Numbered from the stretch's first letter, positions 48,701 to 56,392 are shown. The stretch is 64,000 bases of DNA from Methanoplanus limicola DSM 2279 (GCF_000243255.1 NZ_CM001436.1:2258957-2322956); one strand, 5' to 3'. A program made the numbers and translations. The notes: a model not told the origin generated them from the sequence alone.

Positions 48701-49230
48701 TGAACTCTTGCAACTTCAATATTCTCAGGAAGCCCTGCTGAACGAAGAACGAGCTGAAGAAGATCTGTTCTTGGCCCGTCTCCGCCTCCGGCACTCATTG
48801 TACCTGCCGCAGACCATATTCCTCCACTCCTTTTGGTCTCGGTTGATAACTCTTTTAACAGCACCTTCACATCATCAGGGAGGTTACAGAGGTCTCTTCC
48901 TTTAGTCCCGTCCGAAAATTCGATATTTCTCCATAAAAAGTCCAGAATCCTGACAAGATGTGATTTACCGCAGCCAAAAAAGCCGCTTACCCAGACCGCA
49001 GGCTGACTTGCCTTATCCAGATGGTCAAGGTATGACTGGAGAATTCTTCTAAGCCCTTCATGATATGAACCCTTACAGACAAAATTTTCAAGTTCATATC
49101 TGGCTACAATCCAGTCGTTTTTATCACTTTTGCTTAATGGTGCTACCTTTGCGACACCATCATTAGGTATTGTATATGTTGTTGGATCTTTGAAAAATAC
49201 TTCACTATTTTTTATTGTTACCATGATCAA
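45757..49230 (-). CDS. brxC: BREX P-loop ATPase BrxC
   Basis: 1157 residues, the usual size. Walker A 'GFFGCGKSHL' (about 83-92, preceded by 'AVWVS'), Walker B 'PLVLIILDEVQQYL' (about 270-285) and 'GKVLFIATGQEALQ' as sensor segment. The rest is a long helical region with no further motif that I recognise. It is cytoplasmic and is thought to power or scaffold the BREX complex. The start overlaps the end of brxB by 4 bp, showing tight coupling, and 71 bp separate it from pglX. Confidence 0.94.
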   Translation of the reverse strand: MIMVTIKNSEVFFKDPTTYTIPNDGVAKVAPLSKSDKNDWIVARYELENFVCKGSYHEGLRRILQSYLDHLDKASQPAVWVSGFFGCGKSHLVRILDFLWRNIEFSDGTKGRDLCNLPDDVKVLLKELSTETKRSGGIWSAAGTMSAGGGDGPRTDLLQLVLRSAGLPENIEVARVHLWLEECGILDDVREYLISIDKEKDLLHPFVSPKFIEAVIKFHPDYSGDEDPKDVKNDLRREFRTSSGISNTEMVSMLNQIFLMQSENKDKLPLVLIILDEVQQYLTIGDGSDKLLDFQEAVEECCRRFSGKVLFIATGQEALQANTQLQRLQGRFSEKVILESKDVDTVLRETVLLKKESMKPELRSVLDRVNGEISRHISNSKLAHRQEDDRFILSDYPLLPTRKRFWERVLASVDPDGMGNQLRNQLRLVFDGLKDYAGCDIGHFIPADYIYTQNKRYLRQNYILTQNVDDLISRENDGTEKGELRSRICATIFLIQHIDPSYGIKAEPETICDLMVSDLVSGSESLRQSVPLLLEDMHTRGVLAHIDTEYRIQTEEGGVWEGDYQKRRAKFKGDDTRIIDERVKFIKNRMSGILGSVNLIQGESRTPRNVSVTYFGDERPRTGKEIPVWVRNGWDIPEKDVINECAAEGNESSIVTVFIPLEFNDELKNEIAGYLAADRVIDRKGTPNTQDGIQAKQNIETKRERHKARAERIVDDILRDAKVILGGGTVVPGDSVSECIKDASNRAMVRMYPKFDDGDAAGWDKVIRAVAKGEQSPLSKIGFSRDPKEHPVCREILKRLNSEKKGSELLKALGEPPFGWPKDAINAGLIVLVASEYVNVKLNNRPAGAVDLNARNIGNASFEVEDVVLSTNEKFGARKMYAELGLSGKSGKETEEAGLFLEKLNALAKSTGGDAPLPYAAEPPYLSELAGYSGNSLVKELNERREIILSDIKLWKATAELIDSRSKEWATFSRLLDHSEGLPDYDLFDGEAKSVIAGRSLLSDPDPVEPLLSDLRNSIRDYYTAGAGSVNKARKEVTDSLESDSYCRELADDKRESLLKEYGLDDEFTVTVGSDEEIFTQLRKIPVNSLKSRAELTRSYLPKIKERIARMLEPETVVISLKSPVTIKSSEELEDYLLSVKEEAEKALNDGNPVMLR

Positions 49231-49775
49231 TCCTCCTCCGCTTCAATCGGATATGCAAGATAATTCCACCCATCCCTGGCTTTTAGTAATCTGTAGTTAT
49301 TCTTATCCCGTTCTCCTGGGAAAAAGACCAAAAGCCTTCCTGAGATTTTAATTTTATCAATAATAAGCTCAACAATCTGACTTGCCCTTAATATTCCAAA
49401 CATTGATGCAATGCCAAGAACAGCAATCACTGTGTCCTCATCTGAATCAGTAGTTTTTTCCCTGATCTTTCCAACCAGAAATTCCTTTAATTCAGTTAAA
49501 TCATCCAGCAGATATTCCGGTTCGGAAAAATACTCTTCCCGATATTCATTTGCAGACAACCATTCCTCAAAAAACGGGCTTAAATCTATTTCAGTCCATT
49601 TATGCCCGGACTGTATAGTATAAATCTCAAACTCCTTTATGCCTGCACGGATTTTTCTCTCGGAATTTGGATCATAAATACAGAACCAGACTTTTTCCGG
49701 TCCGGAAATATTCCTTTGCCATTCAAGTTCTACGTGATCTTTGTACTTTTTTGACAGATTCTGTAGTTTAGTCAT
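49227..49775 (-). CDS. brxB: BREX protein BrxB (DUF1788)
   Basis: 182 residues, normal for BrxB. The C-terminal signature 'GRLLVFFPGERDKNNYRLL' followed by 'ARDGWNYLAYPI' is characteristic of DUF1788. It overlaps brxA by 4 bp and brxC by 4 bp. Its biochemical role is unsettled, but it is a core component of type 1 BREX. No membrane or catalytic motif visible. Confidence 0.92.
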   Translation of the reverse strand: MTKLQNLSKKYKDHVELEWQRNISGPEKVWFCIYDPNSERKIRAGIKEFEIYTIQSGHKWTEIDLSPFFEEWLSANEYREEYFSEPEYLLDDLTELKEFLVGKIREKTTDSDEDTVIAVLGIASMFGILRASQIVELIIDKIKISGRLLVFFPGERDKNNYRLLKARDGWNYLAYPIEAEED

Positions 49776-50593
49776 TGAGTACCCCCAATCAAATCTTCCG
49801 GAAATGTTATCTCAACTACACTTCCGGCTTTTTTTACTGACATCAAACCTTTTCTGTTTGACTCTTTGATAAATTCTTTAATCTCTAAGTTACTCAGGCA
49901 TAATACCAAAACCCAGGGAGAATGAAATATTCTCTTTCCCCTAAATCCGGAAAGATATGCCAGATAGCAGGCATATGCAAACGAATATACAGATATTTCA
50001 GGTATAATCCTTATTTTATTGGACCTGCCTTCAAGATACCCTGCCTGAGTCCATGATGACATCAGGTTCCTGACCATCGACTCACGGACTTTTTCACTGT
50101 AAATGTTCTGATAATAATTATCAACTATTTCTTTTAAACCGGATTTATCAGCAGAATCTCCGGCTTTAACTGACAGTATATACCCGGATGATAATCTTAA
50201 TGCTTCATCACGGGATAATGCACAAAGGAGTGCCATTATTTTATTATCAGGTGATTTCTCCTTCCAGTACTTCAAAAGTCCCTGAAAATTTTTATTTTCA
50301 GAGTCCAGACCATAAAGGTGCTTTAAATAATAGAAAGATATTTTCCTCCCGGAAATACTCTCTTTTTTAAGTAAGTTGTCTTCAACAAATATTTTTTTAA
50401 GAATTTCTTTATCATTAAAGCCGGGTGCGTTATCCATTACAGTTATGAATTCAGAAAGCATGACTGTACGCCCCGTATGAGAACTTTTTGAATAAAATCC
50501 AAAGTTTTCGGGATAATCCTGTTTAACAAAAAAATCAGACTGTTCCACTATTGATCTGTTATCTTTATAACAAATAATATTTATGAATTTCAT
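49772..50593 (-). CDS. brxA: BREX protein BrxA (DUF1819)
   Basis: 273 residues, longer than typical BrxA (about 200) because of an N-terminal extension of ~40 residues ahead of 'GRTVMLSEF'. The DUF1819 fold follows ('VEDNLLKKESISGRKISFYY', 'LKHLYGLDS', 'SGYILSVKAGD'). Known BrxA proteins are small helical DNA-binding proteins. It is more A+T-rich than the peptidase-like gene 54 bp upstream, but overlaps brxB by 4 bp. A later start would give the normal length, but no better start is evident. Confidence 0.88.
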   Translation of the reverse strand: MKFINIICYKDNRSIVEQSDFFVKQDYPENFGFYSKSSHTGRTVMLSEFITVMDNAPGFNDKEILKKIFVEDNLLKKESISGRKISFYYLKHLYGLDSENKNFQGLLKYWKEKSPDNKIMALLCALSRDEALRLSSGYILSVKAGDSADKSGLKEIVDNYYQNIYSEKVRESMVRNLMSSWTQAGYLEGRSNKIRIIPEISVYSFAYACYLAYLSGFRGKRIFHSPWVLVLCLSNLEIKEFIKESNRKGLMSVKKAGSVVEITFPEDLIGGTQ

Positions 50594-50647
50594 TTAATTC
50601 TATCCTCCGTTTGAAATATGCCTTTTTGCTGAAGCTTTCTGCATTCA

Positions 50648-53128
50648 TCATAAACTTAGGGATTTACTCTCATCTTTCAAAAAACCAACAACAACCCTCA
50701 TCACGCCAAAAACGTCATTTAAGTCAAGCCACTCACTCTCCCGGTGCTCATTGTAATATCCGGCAGAGACATTTAACACATCAAGGTTAGGGAAAGCCGC
50801 ACGGATATTATAAGCATCGGCAATACTTCCCTTTGCAACCGCCATCGGGTGATAAACCTTCTTTGAAACGTCAATGAATTTTTCAAGAAACTCATCACTG
50901 CATAACTTCAGCCTGGGCGAACTTTCGGAGCCAAAACCATAAGAAGCAATAATATCCCTGCCACCCTGCCGGTCAATTGTCAGGACACAGGCAGAATTCT
51001 TAAAAAATTCCGGGTTCTTCAAAATGGCATAATCAATACCGCCACCGCCCCCACGCCCGTACTTCGCCGGATAAGTTACTGCCTGCTCCTCCTGCACAGT
51101 GAACACAGCCTTAAATTTCAGGGAAGTGTACTTCATCAGGTAAAGCACCATCGCAACCCCGGCCTTATCGTCAAATCCGGCATTAAAACCAGGGATGATC
51201 TTGTTCAAACCGGACAAACCGGAGACCACAGCAGAACCGGAAGACCCGGAGAACTCAGAAGAAATCCGGTAACCTGAAAGTTTTTCAATAAAACCGGCCT
51301 CATCTTCATGGCCCTTATAATAATGCGGGAAAGTGTCAAGATGCACATTTAATAAAGGCAGGTCCTCCGGGCAGCCATAACTCTCACAGCCCTCATCAAT
51401 ATCACAGCCGCGATAACCCTCAACCTCATTCCGGCCATAATTTTTACAGTTAACATCACCACTGCCACCCTTACAAAAAGCCTCTATCTCCCCAAAGGCA
51501 ACCGCCGGCACTATCTCAAAGGAATCATTGCCATAACGGTCCACATGACCGCCGTAATCTGCGTAGACCTCATCACTATCATCACTCCCGCAGTCCGCAT
51601 AGGCCTGATAACCCTTAGAAGTTTTAAAACCATCCGGACCTGCTGAACTCTTAAAGCACTCAGACCTCCCGGATTTAAAACCCTCCAGACCAACAGATCT
51701 CTTTAAAGATTTATCACCCTCACCATAACCTTTCGGCCTGATGTACAGATTGCACAGTTCATCGGATGAGACCACCCATCTCCCCCTCCCGTACTTCCGG
51801 ACGATAAACTCAGCAAGCTCCTGCTCCCGTCCGGACGGACTGTAAATCCTCACCAGGTCCTCAAGAATCCTGTTGTACCGCCTGAAAAAGACCTTAGGAT
51901 TTTCAATGCAGTCGCTCTTTTCACTACAGACACCACGGCCAGTCCTTCCGGCAGCAGGCCGGCTCAAAAGAGATTTTCCAACAGCAGAACGGTCCGGCTC
52001 CGGGCCACCTCTTATAAGACTTCCTGCCCTCTTACGGAGCCGGTCAATATTCTCCTCCGGAATATCACACGGCTTATCTAAATTATCCAGTTCAATGGAG
52101 AAGAAAGCAAGTCTCTTATGGTCCTCACAGACCTTTCCCTTGACCTGCCTTAAAAGGACCCTGTGCTCATACAGAAATGCCGCAATCCTCTGGATTTCCA
52201 TATAATCCGGAACAGGACTCCGTCCGGAGAAATAAACATTAACATCCCCGGAAAGGTGGCCACGCTTCCCGTAATCAAATCTTATCTTTGGATGTAGCAG
52301 CGGCTGTATAACACACTCATTTAAAATCCTAAACCACTGAAGGTCCTGACGGCTATAAAAATTAATCCAGGCAGCGTCCTTCTGACCAAAATGACCGTCA
52401 CAGGCCATCTCAGTCGTAATCCCACATGCCGAGACAGCCTTACACAGACGTGCAATGGCGCAGTCCATTACACAGACCGGCACTTTTATCCCGTGCTCAT
52501 GCCCAAAGAAATGCTCCTCTTTCGCCTTTTGGCTGTGACTGAAATACTGAATAGTCGATCCCTCAAGGCCCTGAAAAATATTCACTGCCGCTGTTAAGTG
52601 CCTGAACTTTGGGTCATGCACAATATTCAGCCGGTATTTTGCACGGTCATTTGGCCCCGGACAAAAATTCCGGCTATAACGGCCACGAGCCGGATTTACC
52701 ACACCACCAGGTCTCCGGTCATCAATAACATCAAGAGTGCCAAGACCGTTACCCTCAAGGAAACCTGAAAGGACCACCTGGTCAAGGTCATCATTAGAGC
52801 AGTGTGCACCGGGATTTCTCAGGCAGGAGTTGTCACTCAGGTAATACTCACCGTCCAATTCATCAATTAAAAATCCCCTGGCACGAAGGACTTCGACCAA
52901 CTCTTCCTCTGGAGTCCGGCAGTCCTTTATGACCTCCCGTACAAACTCATCAACAAATTCTTCCCTTCTCTCCCGGTGCCTGTGAAGATTTTTCCGTTCA
53001 GAATAATCTCTTTCAGGTACTTCCGGTCTCCGGGAAGACCCCGGCATTCCTCTTTCAGGGAAAGATTTTCTTCCCATATCGCTGTTTAAACCCTCTCTGC
53101 CAAAATTCCGGTTTGTAATTTCTGACAT
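50648..53128 (-). CDS. Novel fusion: unknown domain plus M20/M28/M42-like peptidase, BREX-linked
   Basis: 826 residues. Residues 1-75 are charged and low complexity (many Arg/Glu). Residues ~75-380 form a domain I do not recognise, with 'VCVMDCAIARLCKAVSACG' and 'EMACDGHFGQKDAAWINF'. Residues ~400-826 resemble di-zinc aminopeptidases: 'LVRIYSPSGREQELAEF', 'NVHLDT', 'GFDDKAGVAM', 'FTVQEEQA', 'TIDRQGG' and 'NEHRESEWLDL' match the order of metal ligands and catalytic Glu. A Gly/Ser/Tyr/Asp-rich insert of about 115 residues splits the fold between 'CNLYIRPKG' and 'LLNVHLDT'. It is first in the minus-strand run, 54 bp ahead of brxA. Probably a BREX accessory or regulator acting on a peptide (inference). 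Confidence 0.72.
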   Translation of the reverse strand: MSEITNRNFGREGLNSDMGRKSFPERGMPGSSRRPEVPERDYSERKNLHRHRERREEFVDEFVREVIKDCRTPEEELVEVLRARGFLIDELDGEYYLSDNSCLRNPGAHCSNDDLDQVVLSGFLEGNGLGTLDVIDDRRPGGVVNPARGRYSRNFCPGPNDRAKYRLNIVHDPKFRHLTAAVNIFQGLEGSTIQYFSHSQKAKEEHFFGHEHGIKVPVCVMDCAIARLCKAVSACGITTEMACDGHFGQKDAAWINFYSRQDLQWFRILNECVIQPLLHPKIRFDYGKRGHLSGDVNVYFSGRSPVPDYMEIQRIAAFLYEHRVLLRQVKGKVCEDHKRLAFFSIELDNLDKPCDIPEENIDRLRKRAGSLIRGGPEPDRSAVGKSLLSRPAAGRTGRGVCSEKSDCIENPKVFFRRYNRILEDLVRIYSPSGREQELAEFIVRKYGRGRWVVSSDELCNLYIRPKGYGEGDKSLKRSVGLEGFKSGRSECFKSSAGPDGFKTSKGYQAYADCGSDDSDEVYADYGGHVDRYGNDSFEIVPAVAFGEIEAFCKGGSGDVNCKNYGRNEVEGYRGCDIDEGCESYGCPEDLPLLNVHLDTFPHYYKGHEDEAGFIEKLSGYRISSEFSGSSGSAVVSGLSGLNKIIPGFNAGFDDKAGVAMVLYLMKYTSLKFKAVFTVQEEQAVTYPAKYGRGGGGGIDYAILKNPEFFKNSACVLTIDRQGGRDIIASYGFGSESSPRLKLCSDEFLEKFIDVSKKVYHPMAVAKGSIADAYNIRAAFPNLDVLNVSAGYYNEHRESEWLDLNDVFGVMRVVVGFLKDESKSLSL

Positions 53129-53478
53129 ATTTGATCTTCTCCCTGTAGTTTCTATACTACTTCATAGGAGGCGATCATATATAAATTATGTGCCTAATAC
53201 AACAAATATAGCTAATGTTTAAAATATAGTTTAAGTGTATAATATAGCCAATGTGACAAATATAGTTAATGTGTCAAACCTATTTAGAATTTTATATTTT
53301 GAATTCCACTATTAATATTATAAAATTCATCAACCATATTAGAGTCAGATGATTATTTTACCAATAATTTCAATTGTATTTCAAAATATATAAATAATAC
53401 TCCAAAAAATGTTCAAATGCTGACTTATGTTTATTAGCAAGATTAATATCCAATCGAAAGAATACATACAGTACAACT
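53129..53478. promoter_or_regulatory. Divergent control region between BREX operon and 53479 gene
   Basis: 350 bp, very A+T-rich. It contains four 18-bp-period direct repeats (listed separately) about 75-145 bp before the start of the 826-residue gene, and A+T-rich runs such as 'tttcaaaatatataaata' near 53380-53397 that could be the TATA box for the plus-strand gene. No coding frame. It very likely controls both transcription units. Confidence 0.6.
53204..53273. repeat. Four direct repeats, exact 18-bp period: candidate operator
   Basis: The core 'atatag' occurs at 53206, 53224, 53242 and 53260, each 18 bases apart. Each is followed by a variant of 'ttaatgtg' (for example 'aaatatagttaatgtg'), the second copy being the most divergent ('atatagtttaagtg'). 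Such regular spacing (about two helical turns) is typical of operators bound cooperatively by dimeric repressors. The ribbon-helix-helix protein encoded next (53479) is the obvious candidate. Confidence 0.85.
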
Positions 53479-54129
53479 ATGGCAGGAAAAGACAGTTCAG
53501 ACTTAAGCGGATACACCACAATCAGAATTAAAAACAGTACACTTCAGAGGCTTAAATACAATAAATTATATTCAGATTCCCTCAGTGGAAAAATAGATTA
53601 TCTCATAACATACTGGGAAGCAGCAGCCGAGCATTTTCACAAGACCAACATGGATTTTTTAAAAACCTATATTGATTTTTTCAATGACAATAACAGTAAT
53701 AACCAGGCTATTGAAGATCTAAAAAAAGAGATCGAAGAAATCGAAAAATTCAAAAAAACCTCTGAAAAAGACGAAATAACATATGTAACCGCCGAGATGG
53801 TCACCACTGATTCTTCCGGAATTGAAGAGAAGAAACTCTACGTAACATTCTATCGCAAGGGCGAAATACCCCATAAAGACATGAAGCGCCACCCGTTCGC
53901 GCTCCTGATTACGACGAGAGGCAGTTATAAGTTCTATATCCCATTCAATGAAGAGTGCCTTACAGGCAGTGCCTCCTTAAAAGAAGTTGAAAAAAAGCTC
54001 GAAATCCCGGAATGGATTGAAGCAGGGCTTATAATCAAAAAGAATAAAGACGATACCAAAACAGTTACTGCAACCATCAGCGTTGATGAGTCATATAAAA
54101 GAGTAATTCCGGGAGGAGACCGAGAGTAA
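53479..54129 (+). CDS. Probable ribbon-helix-helix DNA-binding protein, BREX-divergent
   Basis: 216 residues. The N-terminus 'YTTIRIKNSTLQRLKYNKLY' and following 'SLSGKIDYLITYW' fit a ribbon-helix-helix fold (one beta strand, two helices), a common archaeal repressor type. A coiled coil (about 70-95) and a C-terminal beta-rich domain (about 95-205) follow, which I do not recognise and which could bind a ligand. It diverges from the BREX operon across a region with an 18-bp-period repeat array, so I propose it as local regulator. The WYL-type BrxR regulator known from some bacterial systems is not seen. Confidence 0.6.
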   Translation: MAGKDSSDLSGYTTIRIKNSTLQRLKYNKLYSDSLSGKIDYLITYWEAAAEHFHKTNMDFLKTYIDFFNDNNSNNQAIEDLKKEIEEIEKFKKTSEKDEITYVTAEMVTTDSSGIEEKKLYVTFYRKGEIPHKDMKRHPFALLITTRGSYKFYIPFNEECLTGSASLKEVEKKLEIPEWIEAGLIIKKNKDDTKTVTATISVDESYKRVIPGGDRE

Positions 54130-54259
54130 AAATATCCGGAACTGAAAGGATGTACCAAAAGAAATCCAGAGATAATTACCCGGTTCAGCACAACGGACTA
54201 ATTTAAAATTGAAATTATGAAACTATACATAAGAGCCTGAGGATGAAATGAAAAAATGG

Positions 54260-54673
54260 TTAATGGCTGATGATTTCAAGACCTGGTATTCTTGAAAAAT
54301 CCTTTGCGTTATTGGTGACAAGCTTTGATTTGTTATATATGGCAATTGCTGCAATCAGTTCATCAAATTTTCCGATTGGCGTTCCGTTTTTCTCTAATTC
54401 TGCTGATATTTCACCGTAAGCATCATAGTAAGCATCTTCAAATTCAATGACGGAGAGCATCTTAAGCACTTTATCAACACTTTCTTTTGCTTTTGCTGCA
54501 TTTGATGATTTATAAGCGCCTTTTTTTAGTTCAAGGACACTCACAAAGGTTATAAATACTTTATCATTTCCATTCTCTTCAATTTCCTCTAAAAATGCTA
54601 CTGCTTTTTTATATTTAGTGCTGTTTTGACTTCTGATCAAATCTATTAGAATAGTCGAGTCTAAAATAATCAT
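54260..54673 (-). CDS. VapC-type PIN-domain toxin
   Basis: 137 residues. PIN domain: 'MIILDSTILIDLI' carries the first catalytic Asp, 'FVSVLELKKGAYKS' the Glu, and 'FDELIAAIAI' and 'LVTNNAKDF' the remaining acidic residues. It is an RNase toxin of a type II module, and its start overlaps the end of the antitoxin gene by 4 bp. All acidic positions look intact, so it is likely functional. Confidence 0.9.
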   Translation of the reverse strand: MIILDSTILIDLIRSQNSTKYKKAVAFLEEIEENGNDKVFITFVSVLELKKGAYKSSNAAKAKESVDKVLKMLSVIEFEDAYYDAYGEISAELEKNGTPIGKFDELIAAIAIYNKSKLVTNNAKDFSRIPGLEIISH

Positions 54674-54870
54674 TCTATATCCTTTAACATTTGATCAGCT
54701 TCTTCATCAGTCAGGCCTTTTCTATCCTTTTCATACTCCTTTAGCACTTCTTTAAATGGTCTTGTATCCGGCAAATACCTCATAACCACACTTGAGAAAC
54801 TTTCATTTTCTTTCTTCCAGTGCTTCATTCGTTCGTATGCCTCATCTGAGAGGCTCACTGTTTTTGTCAT
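54670..54870 (-). CDS. VapB-type antitoxin
   Basis: 66 residues from ATG at 54868-54870 ('MTKTVSLSDEAYERM'). An open frame extends upstream to 55074, but that part is not protein-like and the short start matches the family. The N-terminus is a beta strand followed by helices, as in small archaeal VapB antitoxins. The C-terminus is acidic ('DEEADQMLKDIE') and should bind the PIN toxin encoded next, with which it overlaps by 4 bp. Confidence 0.87.
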   Translation of the reverse strand: MTKTVSLSDEAYERMKHWKKENESFSSVVMRYLPDTRPFKEVLKEYEKDRKGLTDEEADQMLKDIE

Positions 54871-55094
54871 ATTTGCAATATATAGCTGCGTGTAGTTAAT
54901 AATTATTTTGATGATACAAAATGAGGTGAAAACGGAAATATTACCCGGCTGCTGTACCGGAGATCCGGCCGTAAGAAATTCTGCAATACCCATGCAGGTT
55001 GTGTATCGTGCAGGAATGCCAACGACAGCTGAATTGCCCGGACCACCTGAAAGCCGGATAAAGTATATAACCAAACGGGATCATCAATCAACAT
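54871..55094. promoter_or_regulatory. Divergent spacer, vapB / surface protein
   Basis: 224 bp. TATA-like sequence 'aatatatag' near 54885-54893 (shown on the plus strand) should serve vapB. Sequence further right is of mixed composition. No gene was recognised. Confidence 0.4.
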
Positions 55095-55880
55095 ATGATT
55101 AAAACTCAGGATATAAACCAGAACCGGAAAAATAGCAGAAACAAAACTCCGGACATAAAAGAGCATCAGAGCAAAAACCGGCACATAACAGAAACAATCC
55201 CGGCAATCCCAAAAATCCCTAAAATCCCTAAAATCCCAAAAATCCCTAAAATCCCTAAAATCCCTAAAATCACGGCATTACTCTTCATAACCGTCATAAC
55301 CATCCTCATCACAGCCGGCCCTGCCTCGGCATACATCATAAACTTCGATATGCCATCAACTGTTCAGTCCGGAGAAACACTGGTAATCTCCGGAACAGGC
55401 ACACTTCCGGCAGGGTTTACAACCGGAATGGAATTCTACACCAAGATCCAGACAGGCAACAAAAAGGTCGCAACAGTTCCCTTCACAATTCAGAACAACG
55501 GCCTGTGGTCCGCTGAAGTTGATACCACAGGATGGAGTGCCGGAGAATATACAGTAACCATACTGAAAAACTCAGAATATTCATACGGATCATCATCAAC
55601 ACTACAAAAGTCCTTCACAGTCATCAAAAGCAAAATAACCCCTGCATCGACAGAAACAGCAGCACCTCCAACGGCAACAACAGCAGCAGTCACTGAGAGC
55701 ACAGCAGCACCTCCAACGGCAACAACAGCAACAGTCACAGAGAGCACAACAACACCTGAAAACATTCCCGCCGCCGGAACCACTGCAACCACAGCCGATC
55801 CAAAGGGCACACCCATACCGCTCTGGATATTCGCCCTGGCACTTAGTATAGCAACATTCCGGATAAAAACAAAAAACTAA
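55095..55880 (+). CDS. Archaeal surface protein with signal segment, Thr/Ala stalk and C-terminal anchor
   Basis: 261 residues. An unusual charged N-terminus is followed by a Lys-Ile-Pro repeat (about 37-59, from a 9-bp DNA repeat), a hydrophobic signal segment 'ALLFITVITILITAGPASA', a beta domain (about 80-180, 'TVQSGETLVISGTGTLPAGF' and 'TIQNNGLWSAEVDTTGW'), a Thr/Ala/Pro stalk with a 45-bp tandem repeat, and a C-terminal hydrophobic helix 'PLWIFALALSIATF' with a basic tail. The true start may be later than ATG 55095, close to the signal segment. It is probably displayed on the cell surface. Degenerate copies lie at 56604 and 57454. Confidence 0.72.
   Translation: MIKTQDINQNRKNSRNKTPDIKEHQSKNRHITETIPAIPKIPKIPKIPKIPKIPKIPKITALLFITVITILITAGPASAYIINFDMPSTVQSGETLVISGTGTLPAGFTTGMEFYTKIQTGNKKVATVPFTIQNNGLWSAEVDTTGWSAGEYTVTILKNSEYSYGSSSTLQKSFTVIKSKITPASTETAAPPTATTAAVTESTAAPPTATTATVTESTTTPENIPAAGTTATTADPKGTPIPLWIFALALSIATFRIKTKN
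55202..55272. repeat. 9-bp tandem repeats encoding Lys-Ile-Pro
   Basis: About seven copies of 'aaaatccct' with small changes, in frame inside the surface-protein gene just before its signal segment. Copy-number change would keep the frame. Confidence 0.85.
55656..55745. repeat. 45-bp tandem duplication in the stalk region
   Basis: Two 45-bp units (55656-55700 and 55701-55745) differ at only a few bases and encode the Thr/Ala/Pro stalk segment 'TAAPPTATTA.VTES' twice. Confidence 0.9.
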
Positions 55881-55962
55881 AATTAAAAACAAAAAACGAA
55901 CAACCAACTGTAACCAGAGTAAATACCCCCTATATCATCTTTTGAAGAAATCAATAAATAAA

Positions 55963-56018
55963 GTCACACATGAGCCTGCGGGTTCACAGATGGCGGATGA
56001 AAAATCAAAGTTTTTCAT
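55963..56018 (+). repeat. 56-bp dispersed element, copy B
   Basis: It starts 'gtcacacatgagcctgcgg' and ends with a perfect 8-bp stem: 'atgaaaaa', six-base loop, 'tttttcat'. The flanks ('atcttttgaagaaatcaata' before, 'tgaccatcagaac' after) are also found joined, without the element, at 57915-57955, which marks an empty site. Confidence 0.85.
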
Positions 56019-56170
56019 AGGAGGATTTGACCATCAGAACGTATTGATGCCGGATATTTATTAAATTCTCTGTTTTCACGATCATTTCAGGGCATTCCCG
56101 GAACACTCAGTAATTTATATGATACCAAAGGAAGATAATATAGTTATAGAAAGTCAGGAGAGACTGAATT

Positions 56171-56392
56171 ATGCAGAAACAGCTTACAGCCATTATTGAG
56201 AGGGAAGGCACAGGTTATGTCTCATTCTGCCCTGAATATGACATAGCAAGCCAGGGTGAAACAGTAGAAGAAGCACACAAAAATCTTCAGGAAGCTCTCG
56301 AACTTTTCTTTGAAACAGCCTCACCTCAGGAGATCCAGTCACGTTTCCATGGAGAAATTTATATCACACGGGTGGATGTAGCCCTTGGCTAA
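56171..56392 (+). CDS. HicB-type antitoxin
   Basis: 73 residues. 'MQKQLTAIIEREGTGYVSFC' and 'PEYDIASQGETVEEAHKNLQEALELFFE' are typical of the HicB RNase-H-like fold. It overlaps the adjacent hicA by 8 bp in the normal HicB-HicA order. Since hicA is interrupted by a stop codon, HicB may now be an orphan. A 'gaga'-type ribosome site stands just upstream. Confidence 0.87.
   Translation: MQKQLTAIIEREGTGYVSFCPEYDIASQGETVEEAHKNLQEALELFFETASPQEIQSRFHGEIYITRVDVALG

Noticed and set aside
53204-53273. Replication-origin iterons
   Set aside because: No Orc1/Cdc6 or plasmid Rep gene is nearby; the position between BREX and a likely repressor fits an operator better.
54871-55074. N-terminal extension of the VapB antitoxin
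   Set aside because: The residues before the Met at 54870 are not protein-like for this family, and the short start gives a normal antitoxin.
55602-55907. Cys-rich 101-codon minus-strand frame
   Set aside because: It is the shadow of the Thr/Ala-rich stalk repeats of the surface-protein gene.
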